A stretch of DNA of 64,000 nt, from contig NZ_JAEMUD010000002.1 in the NCBI RefSeq assembly GCF_018342475.1, positions 124,001 to 188,000 on the forward strand, read 5' to 3'. Within the stretch, counting starts at the first letter, position 1; each line of letters opens with the position of its first letter. Of the stretch, positions 45,201-52,577 are shown piece after piece. The translations under genes and the position numbers were made by a program. Source of the DNA: Parachlamydia sp. AcF125. Lineage in GTDB: Bacteria; Chlamydiota; Chlamydiia; Chlamydiales; Parachlamydiaceae. Under the pieces are notes generated by a model, which did no database searches, was not told where the DNA came from, and saw only the letters and a program-made list of their open reading frames with translations.

Positions 45201-48200
45201 GGCGGTACAATCACATCTGATGATCTTACAGATTGTGGGCTTGTGCGCATCCCTGAAGCTGAAGAAAAAGGGTATTTTATTCACTTAACTTTTCAAGAAT
45301 TTCTAACCGCTTCAAAAGTTGCCAATCAGTATCTCCAAGGAGAAAGAGAAGCATGCCAAAATTTTGTGCGAGCCTATAAATTTGAACCCCGCTATGGCCT
45401 AGTTTTTCGTATGATCGCAGGCTGTCTTTCCCTCGCTACTTCAAGCAATCGACGCTATGCGGATGCGGACGCGCTGCAGTCCTTTTTTGATGACCTTTTT
45501 GCTGGGCCTCAAGACTTTGCTGTTAGAAGTGAGCTCAATTTGATTGCAGAGTGCTTTGAAGAGTGTCAAAATCCTACTATAGTGAAGCAGTATAAAGGCT
45601 TCATTAAGCTTGCGAAAGACTACATTATCCATCTCTCCTTGTTACGTTTAGATTATGGGAGATTGCTTAGGAATAAAAATCTCTTTAATCATCCTAAAAT
45701 AAGGCGCACGATCGGAAAATTTTTATCCGATCCATATAACAGGGAAAATATGCTAAGTAACTTATCCGAAATCATAAGAACAGGCCAAAGGTTAGCCCCA
45801 GAAATAGTAGAATCCATTGTGAAAATTCTTAAGAACCCTGATAGCGATTCTATTGTCAAAATGGAGGCTGCCATGGCCCTAGGGGCCGTAGCACAGCAAG
45901 GAGGTAATTTTTCTAAAGAAATGCTAGTTGCTCTCATTCAAGCCTCTCAATCCTCTAAGGAGGGGGAGCCTTATAAGGAGGGGGAGCCTTATAAGGAGAG
46001 CGATTTTTATCCGGAAATTTGTGCTGCCTCTGCGCTGGGAGATGTGGTTAGACAAGGAGGCGAGTTTGCTAAAGAAGCTCTCGCCGCTCTTATCCAAATC
46101 CTTAAGGAAGGCAATCATGCTATCAAAATAAATGCTATCACTACCCTAATAGGAATACAACAAGGAGGCAAGTTTACGAGGGAAGTGCTAACTGCTCTCA
46201 TCAAAGCCTTCAATAAAGGTGATTTTGGTGTCAAAAGTTATGTGATTAGGCATCTAGAAACAGTAGCAAAACAAGAAGGCGAGTTTGCTAAAGAAGCTTT
46301 AGCTGCTCTTATCCAAATTCTCAAGAAGGAGGAAAATTCTGATGCCAAAATGTGTGCTGCCTATGCCCTCCTAAGAATTGTGGCAAAAAATGGAGGTGAG
46401 TGTGCTGAGGAAGCATTAAATGCTCTCATCCAAGTTCTCAAGGAGGGCGATTCTGATGCCAAATGGTATGCTGCCGATGCTCTAAGAATTGTGGTAAAAA
46501 ATGGAGGTGAGTTTACTGGGGAAGCGTTAAATGCTCTCATCCAAGTTCTCAAGGAGGTCGATTCTGATGGCAAATGGCATGCTGCCGATGCTCTAAGAAT
46601 TGTGGTAAAAAATGGAGGTGAGTTTACTGGGGAAGCGTTAAATGCTCTCATCCAAATTTTCAAGGAGGGCGATTCTGATGGCAAATGGCATGCTGTCGAT
46701 GCCCTAAGAATTGTGGTAAAAAATGGAGGTGAGTGTACTAAGGAAGCGTTAAATGCTCTCATCCAAGTTCTCAAGGGAGACGATTCTGATGACAAATGGC
46801 ATGCTGTCGATGCCTTATTAGGAGTGTTAGTAGATGGAGATGAGGGTGCTGAGGAAGCGTTAAATGCTCTCATCCAAATTTTCAAGGAGGGCGATTCTGA
46901 TGCCAAAAGGTGTGCTGCCGAGGTTCTACTAGGCATGGTAATGATGGGGAGCGGGTTAGCTGAGGAAGTATTAAATGCTCTCATCCAAATTCTCAAGGAG
47001 GGCGATTCTGATGCCAAAAGGTGCGCTGCCGAGGTCCTAGAAGCCATGGCAGAACATGAAGGCGAGTTAGCTGGGGAAGCATTAAATGCTCTTATTCAAA
47101 TCCTCAAGGAGGTTGATTTTGATGCCAAAAGGTGTGCTGCCGATGCCCTACTAGGCATGGTAATGATGGGGGGCGGGTTAGCTGAGGAAGCATTAAATGC
47201 TCTCATCCAAATTCTCAAGGAGGGCGATTCTGAGGCCAAAAGGTGTGCTGCCGAGGTCCTAGAAGCCGAGGCAGAACATGAAGGCGAGCTAGCTGAGGAA
47301 ACGTTAGATATTCTTATCCAAGTCTTCAAGAAGAGCGATTCTGTTGCCAAAAGGTTTGTGATTAAGCGTCTAGGAACAGCGAGAATGGCGACACGACAAG
47401 AAGGCGAGTTAGATGAGGAAGCATTAAATGCTCTCATCCAAAAGGGTGGTTTTGCTGTCAAAAGGTGTGTGATTAAGCATCTAGGAACAGTGGCACGACA
47501 AGAAGACGAGTTAGCTGGGGAAGCATTAAATGTTCTTATTCAAATTCTCAAGGAGGGCGATTCTGATGCCAAAAGGTGCGCTGCCGATGCCCTACTAGGC
47601 ATGGTAATGATGGGGGGCGGGTTAGCTGAGGAAGCATTAAATGCTCCCATCCAAATTCTCAAGGAGGGCGATTCTGATGCCAAAAGGTGTGCTGCCGATG
47701 CCCTACTAGGCATGGTAATGATGGGGGGCGGGTTAGCTGAGGAAGCATTAAATGCTCTCATCCAAATCCTCAAGGAGGGCGATTCTGATGCCAAAAGGTG
47801 TGCTGCCGAGGTCCTAGAAGCCGAGGCAGAACATGAAGGCGAGCTAGCTGAGGAAACGTTAGATATTCTTATCCAAGTCTTCAAGAAGAGCGATTCTGTT
47901 GCCAAAAGGTTTGTGATTAAGCGTCTAGGAACAGCGAGAATGGCGACACGACAAGAAGGCGAGTTAGATGAGGAAGCATTAAATGCTCCCATCCAAAAGT
48001 GTGGTTCTGCTGTCAAAAGGTGTGTGATTAAGCATCTAGAAACAGTGGCACGACAAGAAGACGAGTTAGCTGGGGAAGCATTAAATGCTCTTATTCAAAT
48101 TCTCAAGGAAGGTGATTCTGATGCCCAAATGCATGCTGCTGATGTCCTAGAAGGCGTGTTAAAACATGAAGGCGAGTTTGCTAAAAAAGCTTTAGCTACT

Positions 48201-49931
48201 CTCATCCAAATTCTCAAGGAAGGTGATTCTGATGCCCAAATGCATGCTGCCTATGTCCTAGAGGATGTGGCAAAACAAGGAGGTGAGTTAGCTGAGGAAG
48301 CATTAAATGCTCTCATCCAAATTCTCAATGAGGGCGATTCTAATGCCAAAAGGAGTGCTGCCTATGCCCTAATAACTGTGGCAGAACAAGGAGGTGAGTT
48401 AGTTGAGGAAGCATTAAATGCTCTCATCCAAATTCTCAAGGATGGCGATTCTGATACCAAAATGAGTGTTGCCTATACCCTAATAACTGTGGCAGAACAA
48501 GGAGGTGAGTTAGTTGAGGAAGCATTAAATGCTCTCATCCAAATTCTCAAGAATGGCGATTCTGATGCCAAAAGCAAAGCTTCAGTTTTCCTAATAATGG
48601 TGGCAGTTCAAGGAGGTGAGTTAAAAAGAGCTGAGCTAGTGGAGGAAGCATTAAATGCTCTCATCCAAATTCCCAAGGAGGGTGATTCTGATGCCAAAAG
48701 GTGTGCTGCCGAGGTCCTAAAAGTAGAGGCAGAACATGAAGGCGAGCTAGCTGAGGAAACGTTAGACGCTTTCATCCAAAACTTCAAGAAGTGTGATTCT
48801 GCTGCCAAAAGGCGTGTGATTAAGTATCTAGGAACAGCGGCGGGAAAAGAAGGCGAGTTAGCAGGGGGAGCGTTAAATGCTCTCATCCGAATTTGCAAGG
48901 AGGAGGGCGATCCTGATGCCAAATATCATGCTACCGCTTTTCTAATAAGAGCGGTAGGTCAGGAAGGTGAGTTAGCTGAGGAAGCATTAAATGCTCTCAT
49001 CCAAGTTCTCAAGGAGGGCGATTTTGATGCCAAAAGGTGCGCTGCCGAGGTCCTAGAAGCTATGGCAGAACATGAAGGCAAGTTAGCTGGGGAAACGTTA
49101 AATGCCCTCGTCATCCAGGTCCTCCAGGCGAGCGATCTTTTTGCCAAAATGGATGCTCTCGATGATCTCCTTATCCAGGCCCTCCAAGCGAGCGATCCTA
49201 TTGCCAAAAAGGATGCTGTCGATGCTCTCCTCCTCCTAGCCTTCCAAGCGGGCGATCCTTTTGCCAAAAGGGATGCTGTCAAAGCACTAGTTGCAGTGGC
49301 ATGTGACGGAGGCGAGATTGCTAAGGAAGTGATAGATGCTTTTCTTCAAGCCTTTAGAGAGGGCGATTCTGAAGCCAAAATTTATACTGCCGAGGCTCTA
49401 CGAGTGTTGACGCACCACGGTGGTAAGCTTCCGGATAATTTCCCTGCCAATGCTCTACGAGTGTTGGAGCGCCTGGGTGGTAAGCGTCTGGATAATCTCC
49501 CTAAGGAAATGATAAGTGATTCTCTTATCCAAGCTCTCAAGGAGGGCGATCGCGATATCCTAGGAACCGTGGTAGAACTAGGAGGCGAGCCTGCTAAGGA
49601 AGCATTAGATGTTTTCATTCAACTCCTACAAGAAGACCGCAAGGAGAGCTATTTTAATTCTGAATATGCCCATCCCCTAAAAGGAGTCAATAAGAATATT
49701 TTATTAAAAATGGGCATCGAAGCATTTCCTTTAATCGCTAAGATTTGTTTTTTTGCTGAAGACAGCTTTTCAGTTAAAGGCCAGCAGCTTCAAATTTCTG
49801 ACCAAAGAACCACTTATGTCAGCGAGGATGAATTAATGCTCAGCTATGAGGAAATAAGAGAAAAGCTACCTGAGGAGCTTGCTGAGTGGCGGAAACGGTT
49901 AGATAACCTAAGCCAAATTGGGAGTTCTTGA
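42252..49931 (+). CDS. NLR-like locus 2, ankyrin-NACHT-HEAT part (-1 frame continuation)
   Basis: 2559 codons in the -1 frame of the 40000 gene; an internal ATG at 42417 lacks a well-placed ribosome-binding site and would cut off sequence conserved with locus 1 (EHTLKDYRALYPAFQTKPGP). Order: helical domain, about nine ankyrins, NACHT (Walker A GAAGIGKST at 44358-44384, Walker B LLVLDGYDEL near 44607, TSRPGS, FIHLTFQEFLTA near 45275), about 35 HEAT-like 37-residue repeats (45830-49650), and the C-terminal cap with GQQLQISDQRTTY. Predicted fusion about 3310 residues. The HEAT array holds a fresh 555-bp duplication. The nucleotide-sensing or oligomerising role of NACHT is known for the family; the target is unknown. 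Confidence 0.85.
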   Translation, partial: VKRPSEKHFFDGPNCDEHTLKDYRALYPAFQTKPGPIKVQVRGSQIRVEEKASLFMQSNPVIQYHEAALPARLTAGELNKRLKDLLQLKCSSCLKDLIVQGQKFLKEAKGETLLHGIFYLATAYELYGTLNIQEYKFDRQILDQYLDTLEKSLKGGENLLHYFAVQENLSIFGYLFSERTSIKSQLNDLAGEAIKETPLYVAIRMGSISIAQFLLEQGADIKKVGDGQYAKTVLHVAVEYGQEEIVDLLLKHKDIPEILNLPQADNKYTALHLAADKGHFAILLKLINCGAHTELPDVLHHTPLEVLLEQDSLDFKMQDQCACLLLSKKEPAFFQLDNPSLKICFMNALKHGLPNVAKKLAANRLPQLQEQEGSFLEIAAEGAFPQTDAHPKGIFQEKHAAYIELIYWLLREKRMDPNQKFKSRPDFLIHQICYAGCSELLSLLIELKADLKIIDSFQNNALHYACRSPTDCADIVRILMGYDPAFVEAKNSDERLPLHLAAMTGNEKSVQCLLYQPPNQIQLDQQDKNGNTPLHLAVMAGGVASPKAKDHYCQIIAALVEKGANPNNLNKEKKTALELALKSGNEAIKEALVQAALNPQRLVNSLQNLYLSQDTLSVFRIKASQEWEFKVPLEEIYVRLGIIKNKERKARDQTLDKLSNYLQDDRVPTHETIFEPKKNIEIEKLFEHKSLMGKERKRIYLQGAAGIGKSTLCHYIAYRWAKRDLWEGLFACLFWIPLRNLTLRKYPANKKCTPARLIAKEYAGKIDLGVIKACINDPAFREKTLLVLDGYDELPSDAQANTSLAEAFQELKELFPHILITSRPGSCSFDRSCELELLGFDKKGVDCYIDKFFTQVQAEEKKANLYRLLESSSNVSSLAHIPINLTLLCCLFNEDPEFFNSTPTITMTSIYERIVNWMYKWFMLRRIDQGLSKQTKKSILSEKDLRHNNPEVINIATVFEEMAYFAMRSDTLYLKKEEIDNFRGGTITSDDLTDCGLVRIPEAEEKGYFIHLTFQEFLTASKVANQYLQGEREACQNFVRAYKFEPRYGLVFRMIAGCLSLATSSNRRYADADALQSFFDDLFAGPQDFAVRSELNLIAECFEECQNPTIVKQYKGFIKLAKDYIIHLSLLRLDYGRLLRNKNLFNHPKIRRTIGKFLSDPYNRENMLSNLSEIIRTGQRLAPEIVESIVKILKNPDSDSIVKMEAAMALGAVAQQGGNFSKEMLVALIQASQSSKEGEPYKEGEPYKESDFYPEICAASALGDVVRQGGEFAKEALAALIQILKEGNHAIKINAITTLIGIQQGGKFTREVLTALIKAFNKGDFGVKSYVIRHLETVAKQEGEFAKEALAALIQILKKEENSDAKMCAAYALLRIVAKNGGECAEEALNALIQVLKEGDSDAKWYAADALRIVVKNGGEFTGEALNALIQVLKEVDSDGKWHAADALRIVVKNGGEFTGEALNALIQIFKEGDSDGKWHAVDALRIVVKNGGECTKEALNALIQVLKGDDSDDKWHAVDALLGVLVDGDEGAEEALNALIQIFKEGDSDAKRCAAEVLLGMVMMGSGLAEEVLNALIQILKEGDSDAKRCAAEVLEAMAEHEGELAGEALNALIQILKEVDFDAKRCAADALLGMVMMGGGLAEEALNALIQILKEGDSEAKRCAAEVLEAEAEHEGELAEETLDILIQVFKKSDSVAKRFVIKRLGTARMATRQEGELDEEALNALIQKGGFAVKRCVIKHLGTVARQEDELAGEALNVLIQILKEGDSDAKRCAADALLGMVMMGGGLAEEALNAPIQILKEGDSDAKRCAADALLGMVMMGGGLAEEALNALIQILKEGDSDAKRCAAEVLEAEAEHEGELAEETLDILIQVFKKSDSVAKRFVIKRLGTARMATRQEGELDEEALNAPIQKCGSAVKRCVIKHLETVARQEDELAGEALNALIQILKEGDSDAQMHAADVLEGVLKHEGEFAKKALATLIQILKEGDSDAQMHAAYVLEDVAKQGGELAEEALNALIQILNEGDSNAKRSAAYALITVAEQGGELVEEALNALIQILKDGDSDTKMSVAYTLITVAEQGGELVEEALNALIQILKNGDSDAKSKASVFLIMVAVQGGELKRAELVEEALNALIQIPKEGDSDAKRCAAEVLKVEAEHEGELAEETLDAFIQNFKKCDSAAKRRVIKYLGTAAGKEGELAGGALNALIRICKEEGDPDAKYHATAFLIRAVGQEGELAEEALNALIQVLKEGDFDAKRCAAEVLEAMAEHEGKLAGETLNALVIQVLQASDLFAKMDALDDLLIQALQASDPIAKKDAVDALLLLAFQAGDPFAKRDAVKALVAVACDGGEIAKEVIDAFLQAFREGDSEAKIYTAEALRVLTHHGGKLPDNFPANALRVLERLGGKRLDNLPKEMISDSLIQALKEGDRDILGTVVELGGEPAKEALDVFIQLLQEDRKESYFNSEYAHPLKGVNKNILLKMGIEAFPLIAKICFFAEDSFSVKGQQLQISDQRTTYVSEDELMLSYEEIREKLPEELAEWRKRLDNLSQIGSS
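47095..48135 (+). repeat. recent 555-bp tandem duplication inside the HEAT array
   Basis: The segment from about 47095 to 47580 recurs about 555 bases further on with only a few changes; for example GAAGGCGAGCTAGCTGAGG begins at 47280 and 47835. 555 is five times the 111-bp (37-codon) HEAT unit, so the duplication keeps frame and solenoid phase. Confidence 0.85.
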
Positions 49932-50283
49932 GGATCTATGGATCGAACTGGACACTAAAAAAAATGAAAAAAAAGTTGGCTTAACATAACTAGAGAACTG
50001 GCGTTAAAATTTTGTTAAATTTTTATAAATTAACTGCTGTTTTAAATTTCTGGGGAAAATACCCCGAATGTTAATAAAATAGCTAAAAAAACTTGCTTAA
50101 AAAATAAAAAAACTAAACATTTGTGTTTTATAAACAACTAAGAAAATGAACCAGACACTGCTTTTCATACTTCTAAGCTTCCTGATCCCCTTCGCCATCG
50201 AAAAGCCTTAATAGCGGAATAAAAATAAGGGCTATTTCTTTTCATAAAATAAGATTGAATTAACTTTTGCGAAGGAGGCCATT
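49932..50283 (+). promoter_or_regulatory. 352-bp leader of NLR locus 3
   Basis: The first 60 bases after the stop resemble the sequence after the locus 3 stop at 57725. From about 50050 it matches the locus 2 leader, including CCTTCGCCATCGAAAAGCCT. It ends in an AAGGAGG ribosome-binding site five bases before the ATG. Likely promoter region. Confidence 0.6.
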
Positions 50284-52542
50284 ATGTCTATGCAAGATTT
50301 TCCTGAAGTACAACGCTTTGAGAAGCTAGGAGATAGCGATTGGGAAACCCTTAAAAGAAAATATGTGATGGATATCCAGCCGGGAGAGCCGCCACTGCAG
50401 GCTACCCAGCAGATGCAAGCCTGTATAAGGGATCGCGATGTCGTCGACTATGCCAGCTACCGAGAAGCGATCTTGCGAATATTTCCCGCCAATTATTTTA
50501 ATTTAGCCGCCGAAATAGCAGGTAGCATCGCAAAAACAGCTGAGGGTGGGTATACCTTTACGTCAGTATGGTACCAATTTATCGTCACGCAGAAGACAGC
50601 TCGTTTACCTACAGGCTTGGAAAGCTCCGAGAAATGTTTGATTGCGATTAAAGCTCCTGGAAGTCGCAAATTAACCTCTGATATTGACACTTCTATTCAT
50701 ACCCTCTTTAAAGGAAAAAGCTCTTTTTTTGATTGCGTAGCAGAGAGAATTAAGGTGAAAGGGCCTGATTTTGAAGGGCGGATCACTAATGCGGTGATTG
50801 AGGGTTTTTATAGCATCTCGGAAGAATTATTTAAAATGACTTCTTCTTCTCATCGAGATTCAAATGCCTATCTAGATACTTTAGCAAATGATCAAGAAAA
50901 CTATCCAAAATTTCTCAACAACGAAGAAAATAATCCCTCCATTCAAGGAGCAAGGCTTTTTTCGGACGAAGAATTTACGCAAAAATTTAAAGAGTATAAA
51001 CATGCAAAGCACGTGCAAGAAATAGCGGCCAGTTTATTTTCTCTGCGCCAAAGCTTGGAAGAGGAGGAATGGCAAGTATTTAAGGAGCTAGTAAAGCAAG
51101 TGCTAAGTGAAATACTAAAGGAGCTAAGCGAAACACTCCCCTCAGAGTTATCTGAAGATAGCCTAGAGGCTCACATCTTACCCTGTCAACAAGATTGTGA
51201 CACTATTTTTCAAGAGGTTGAAAGCTTCCATAATCGCCACCAGGTCGTTCTTGAAAAGAAAACACAAGAGCTAAGGCGATTAGATCCTCTACCAGTGCGC
51301 GAGCAAGATATTTCTATTGCGGCTCTCAATAGGTTGTATGTAGAGTATTTAGAAAAATGTGCCACTTGCCACGAAAAAATCCTAAATTTAAGAAAAGAGA
51401 AAAAACCTTTAATTGATCAATTAGGGGAAGAAAAGGCCAAACTCCATAAAGTAAAGGCCGTGTTAGAAAGATTAGGTGGGGAGAGCGATGATGAAGACAC
51501 CCAAGAGCTTATCGAAAAAAAGCAGAGGGAATACGCTTTAGCAGAAAAAAAATACAGGCAGTTGCAAGAGGCGCTGCACGAAAACCTCATAAGAACAGCT
51601 CAGCTGCAAGTTGACTACCACCGCCATCAAATCCTAGCCAGCACATTTGCCAACGAGGCTTATGTCTGCCGTTCGGCTGTGTACCATGTGGTGAAGGGAC
51701 AAAGTGGGGTGAAAGATTTTTCCCTTTCCCAACAAATTCTCCTGGGCTCAGCTCTTCAGCAAGTAGGCTTTAAGCTGCTGCATACTAAAGAATTCCTCCA
51801 CAAAAATAAGTCGCCGGAAGAGGTGGCCTACTATACCGCCAAGTATGGGCAGCGGCTTTTTAACCTCGTTTTTAATGGGCGCGATGCGGCGCTTAATGAT
51901 GTAATCATCCAATATTTAGCCCAAGGTAGAATAGGAAAGGGCTTGCCTAAATTTACCTACCTTAAATCTGAAGAGGTAAGAGGGAATGCTTATCCTACTT
52001 TGGGACAAGAAGAACTAGCTCTTTTAAACAGCCAAGTAAAAATCATTCAGCACATCAAGTTCAACCCTCACATTTCAGATGCCGAGAAGCCTAAAAAAAC
52101 GCTGGAGTTAATCCAAAGTGCAGGGCAACAAAAGCTCGATTTTGAAAATGAAAAAAAACTCTACTTATCGCTTAGCGCTAAACTAATCGGTTTAGTGTAC
52201 GCTTCTAGGCTAGAGCAAAAGGGGTACCTGTGGGGAGGTAATCCACGCATCCCTTTGCTAACTCAAGCTGTGAAAGAAGAAATAGAAGGCTCGACATCTG
52301 TTATTTCTTCTACAGCGCCCCTCCACTCTCTCCCGCCCCTGGGGCCAACGACTAGAGGTATTGCTGTAGATATAGGCCGCCAGCTAGATGAACGCGCAAT
52401 AGGCATGGTGATGGGGGCGCAACAAGCATGGGCAAGGGATGCGGTTCAGAAAGGTGACACTTTTTCTCTAGTTGGCGGGGGCTATTCTGGAGAAACAGTT
52501 CGAGGAATAGCAGCAGACCTACGTAAAAATAGCCCAAAGTAA
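50284..52542 (+). CDS. NLR-like locus 3, N-terminal part with nucleotidyltransferase-like motif
   Basis: 752 residues, a clear paralogue of the 40000 product, starting after an AAGGAGG site. The nucleotidyltransferase-like motif is conserved (KAPGSRKLTSDIDTSIHTLF near residues 122-141), as are GFYSISEELFKMTSSSHRDS, the coiled coil (about 235-440) and the ILASTFANEAYVCRSAVYHV domain. The linker contains GIAVDIGRQLDERAIGMVMG, the same element as in locus 1, showing domain shuffling between family members. It ends in RKNSPK and TAA at the same C CCA AAG TAA junction. As in locus 2, I infer partial extension into the -1 frame. Confidence 0.8.
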   Translation: MSMQDFPEVQRFEKLGDSDWETLKRKYVMDIQPGEPPLQATQQMQACIRDRDVVDYASYREAILRIFPANYFNLAAEIAGSIAKTAEGGYTFTSVWYQFIVTQKTARLPTGLESSEKCLIAIKAPGSRKLTSDIDTSIHTLFKGKSSFFDCVAERIKVKGPDFEGRITNAVIEGFYSISEELFKMTSSSHRDSNAYLDTLANDQENYPKFLNNEENNPSIQGARLFSDEEFTQKFKEYKHAKHVQEIAASLFSLRQSLEEEEWQVFKELVKQVLSEILKELSETLPSELSEDSLEAHILPCQQDCDTIFQEVESFHNRHQVVLEKKTQELRRLDPLPVREQDISIAALNRLYVEYLEKCATCHEKILNLRKEKKPLIDQLGEEKAKLHKVKAVLERLGGESDDEDTQELIEKKQREYALAEKKYRQLQEALHENLIRTAQLQVDYHRHQILASTFANEAYVCRSAVYHVVKGQSGVKDFSLSQQILLGSALQQVGFKLLHTKEFLHKNKSPEEVAYYTAKYGQRLFNLVFNGRDAALNDVIIQYLAQGRIGKGLPKFTYLKSEEVRGNAYPTLGQEELALLNSQVKIIQHIKFNPHISDAEKPKKTLELIQSAGQQKLDFENEKKLYLSLSAKLIGLVYASRLEQKGYLWGGNPRIPLLTQAVKEEIEGSTSVISSTAPLHSLPPLGPTTRGIAVDIGRQLDERAIGMVMGAQQAWARDAVQKGDTFSLVGGGYSGETVRGIAADLRKNSPK

Positions 52543-52577
52543 GTAGCCCCTCGGAGCTAGGGCCTACCGATGGGGTT
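52533..52577 (+). promoter_or_regulatory. putative -1 programmed frameshift signal, locus 3
   Basis: C CCA AAG (52533-52539) precedes the 0-frame TAA. AGCCCC (52545-52550) pairs with GGGGTT (52572-52577, one G-U) and TCGG (52551-52554) with CCGA (52567-52570), with one bulged base. The stem differs in sequence from loci 1 and 2 but keeps pairing. A TAG in the -1 frame at 52530-52532 means the shift must occur at this heptamer and not earlier. Confidence 0.7.

Noticed and set aside
30593-52542. Sequencing error or simple decay as the explanation of the split ORFs
   Set aside because: Three loci break at the same base within an identical motif, with otherwise intact frames of 600 to 2559 codons; random errors or decay would not coincide. 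Common descent of one old split remains possible.
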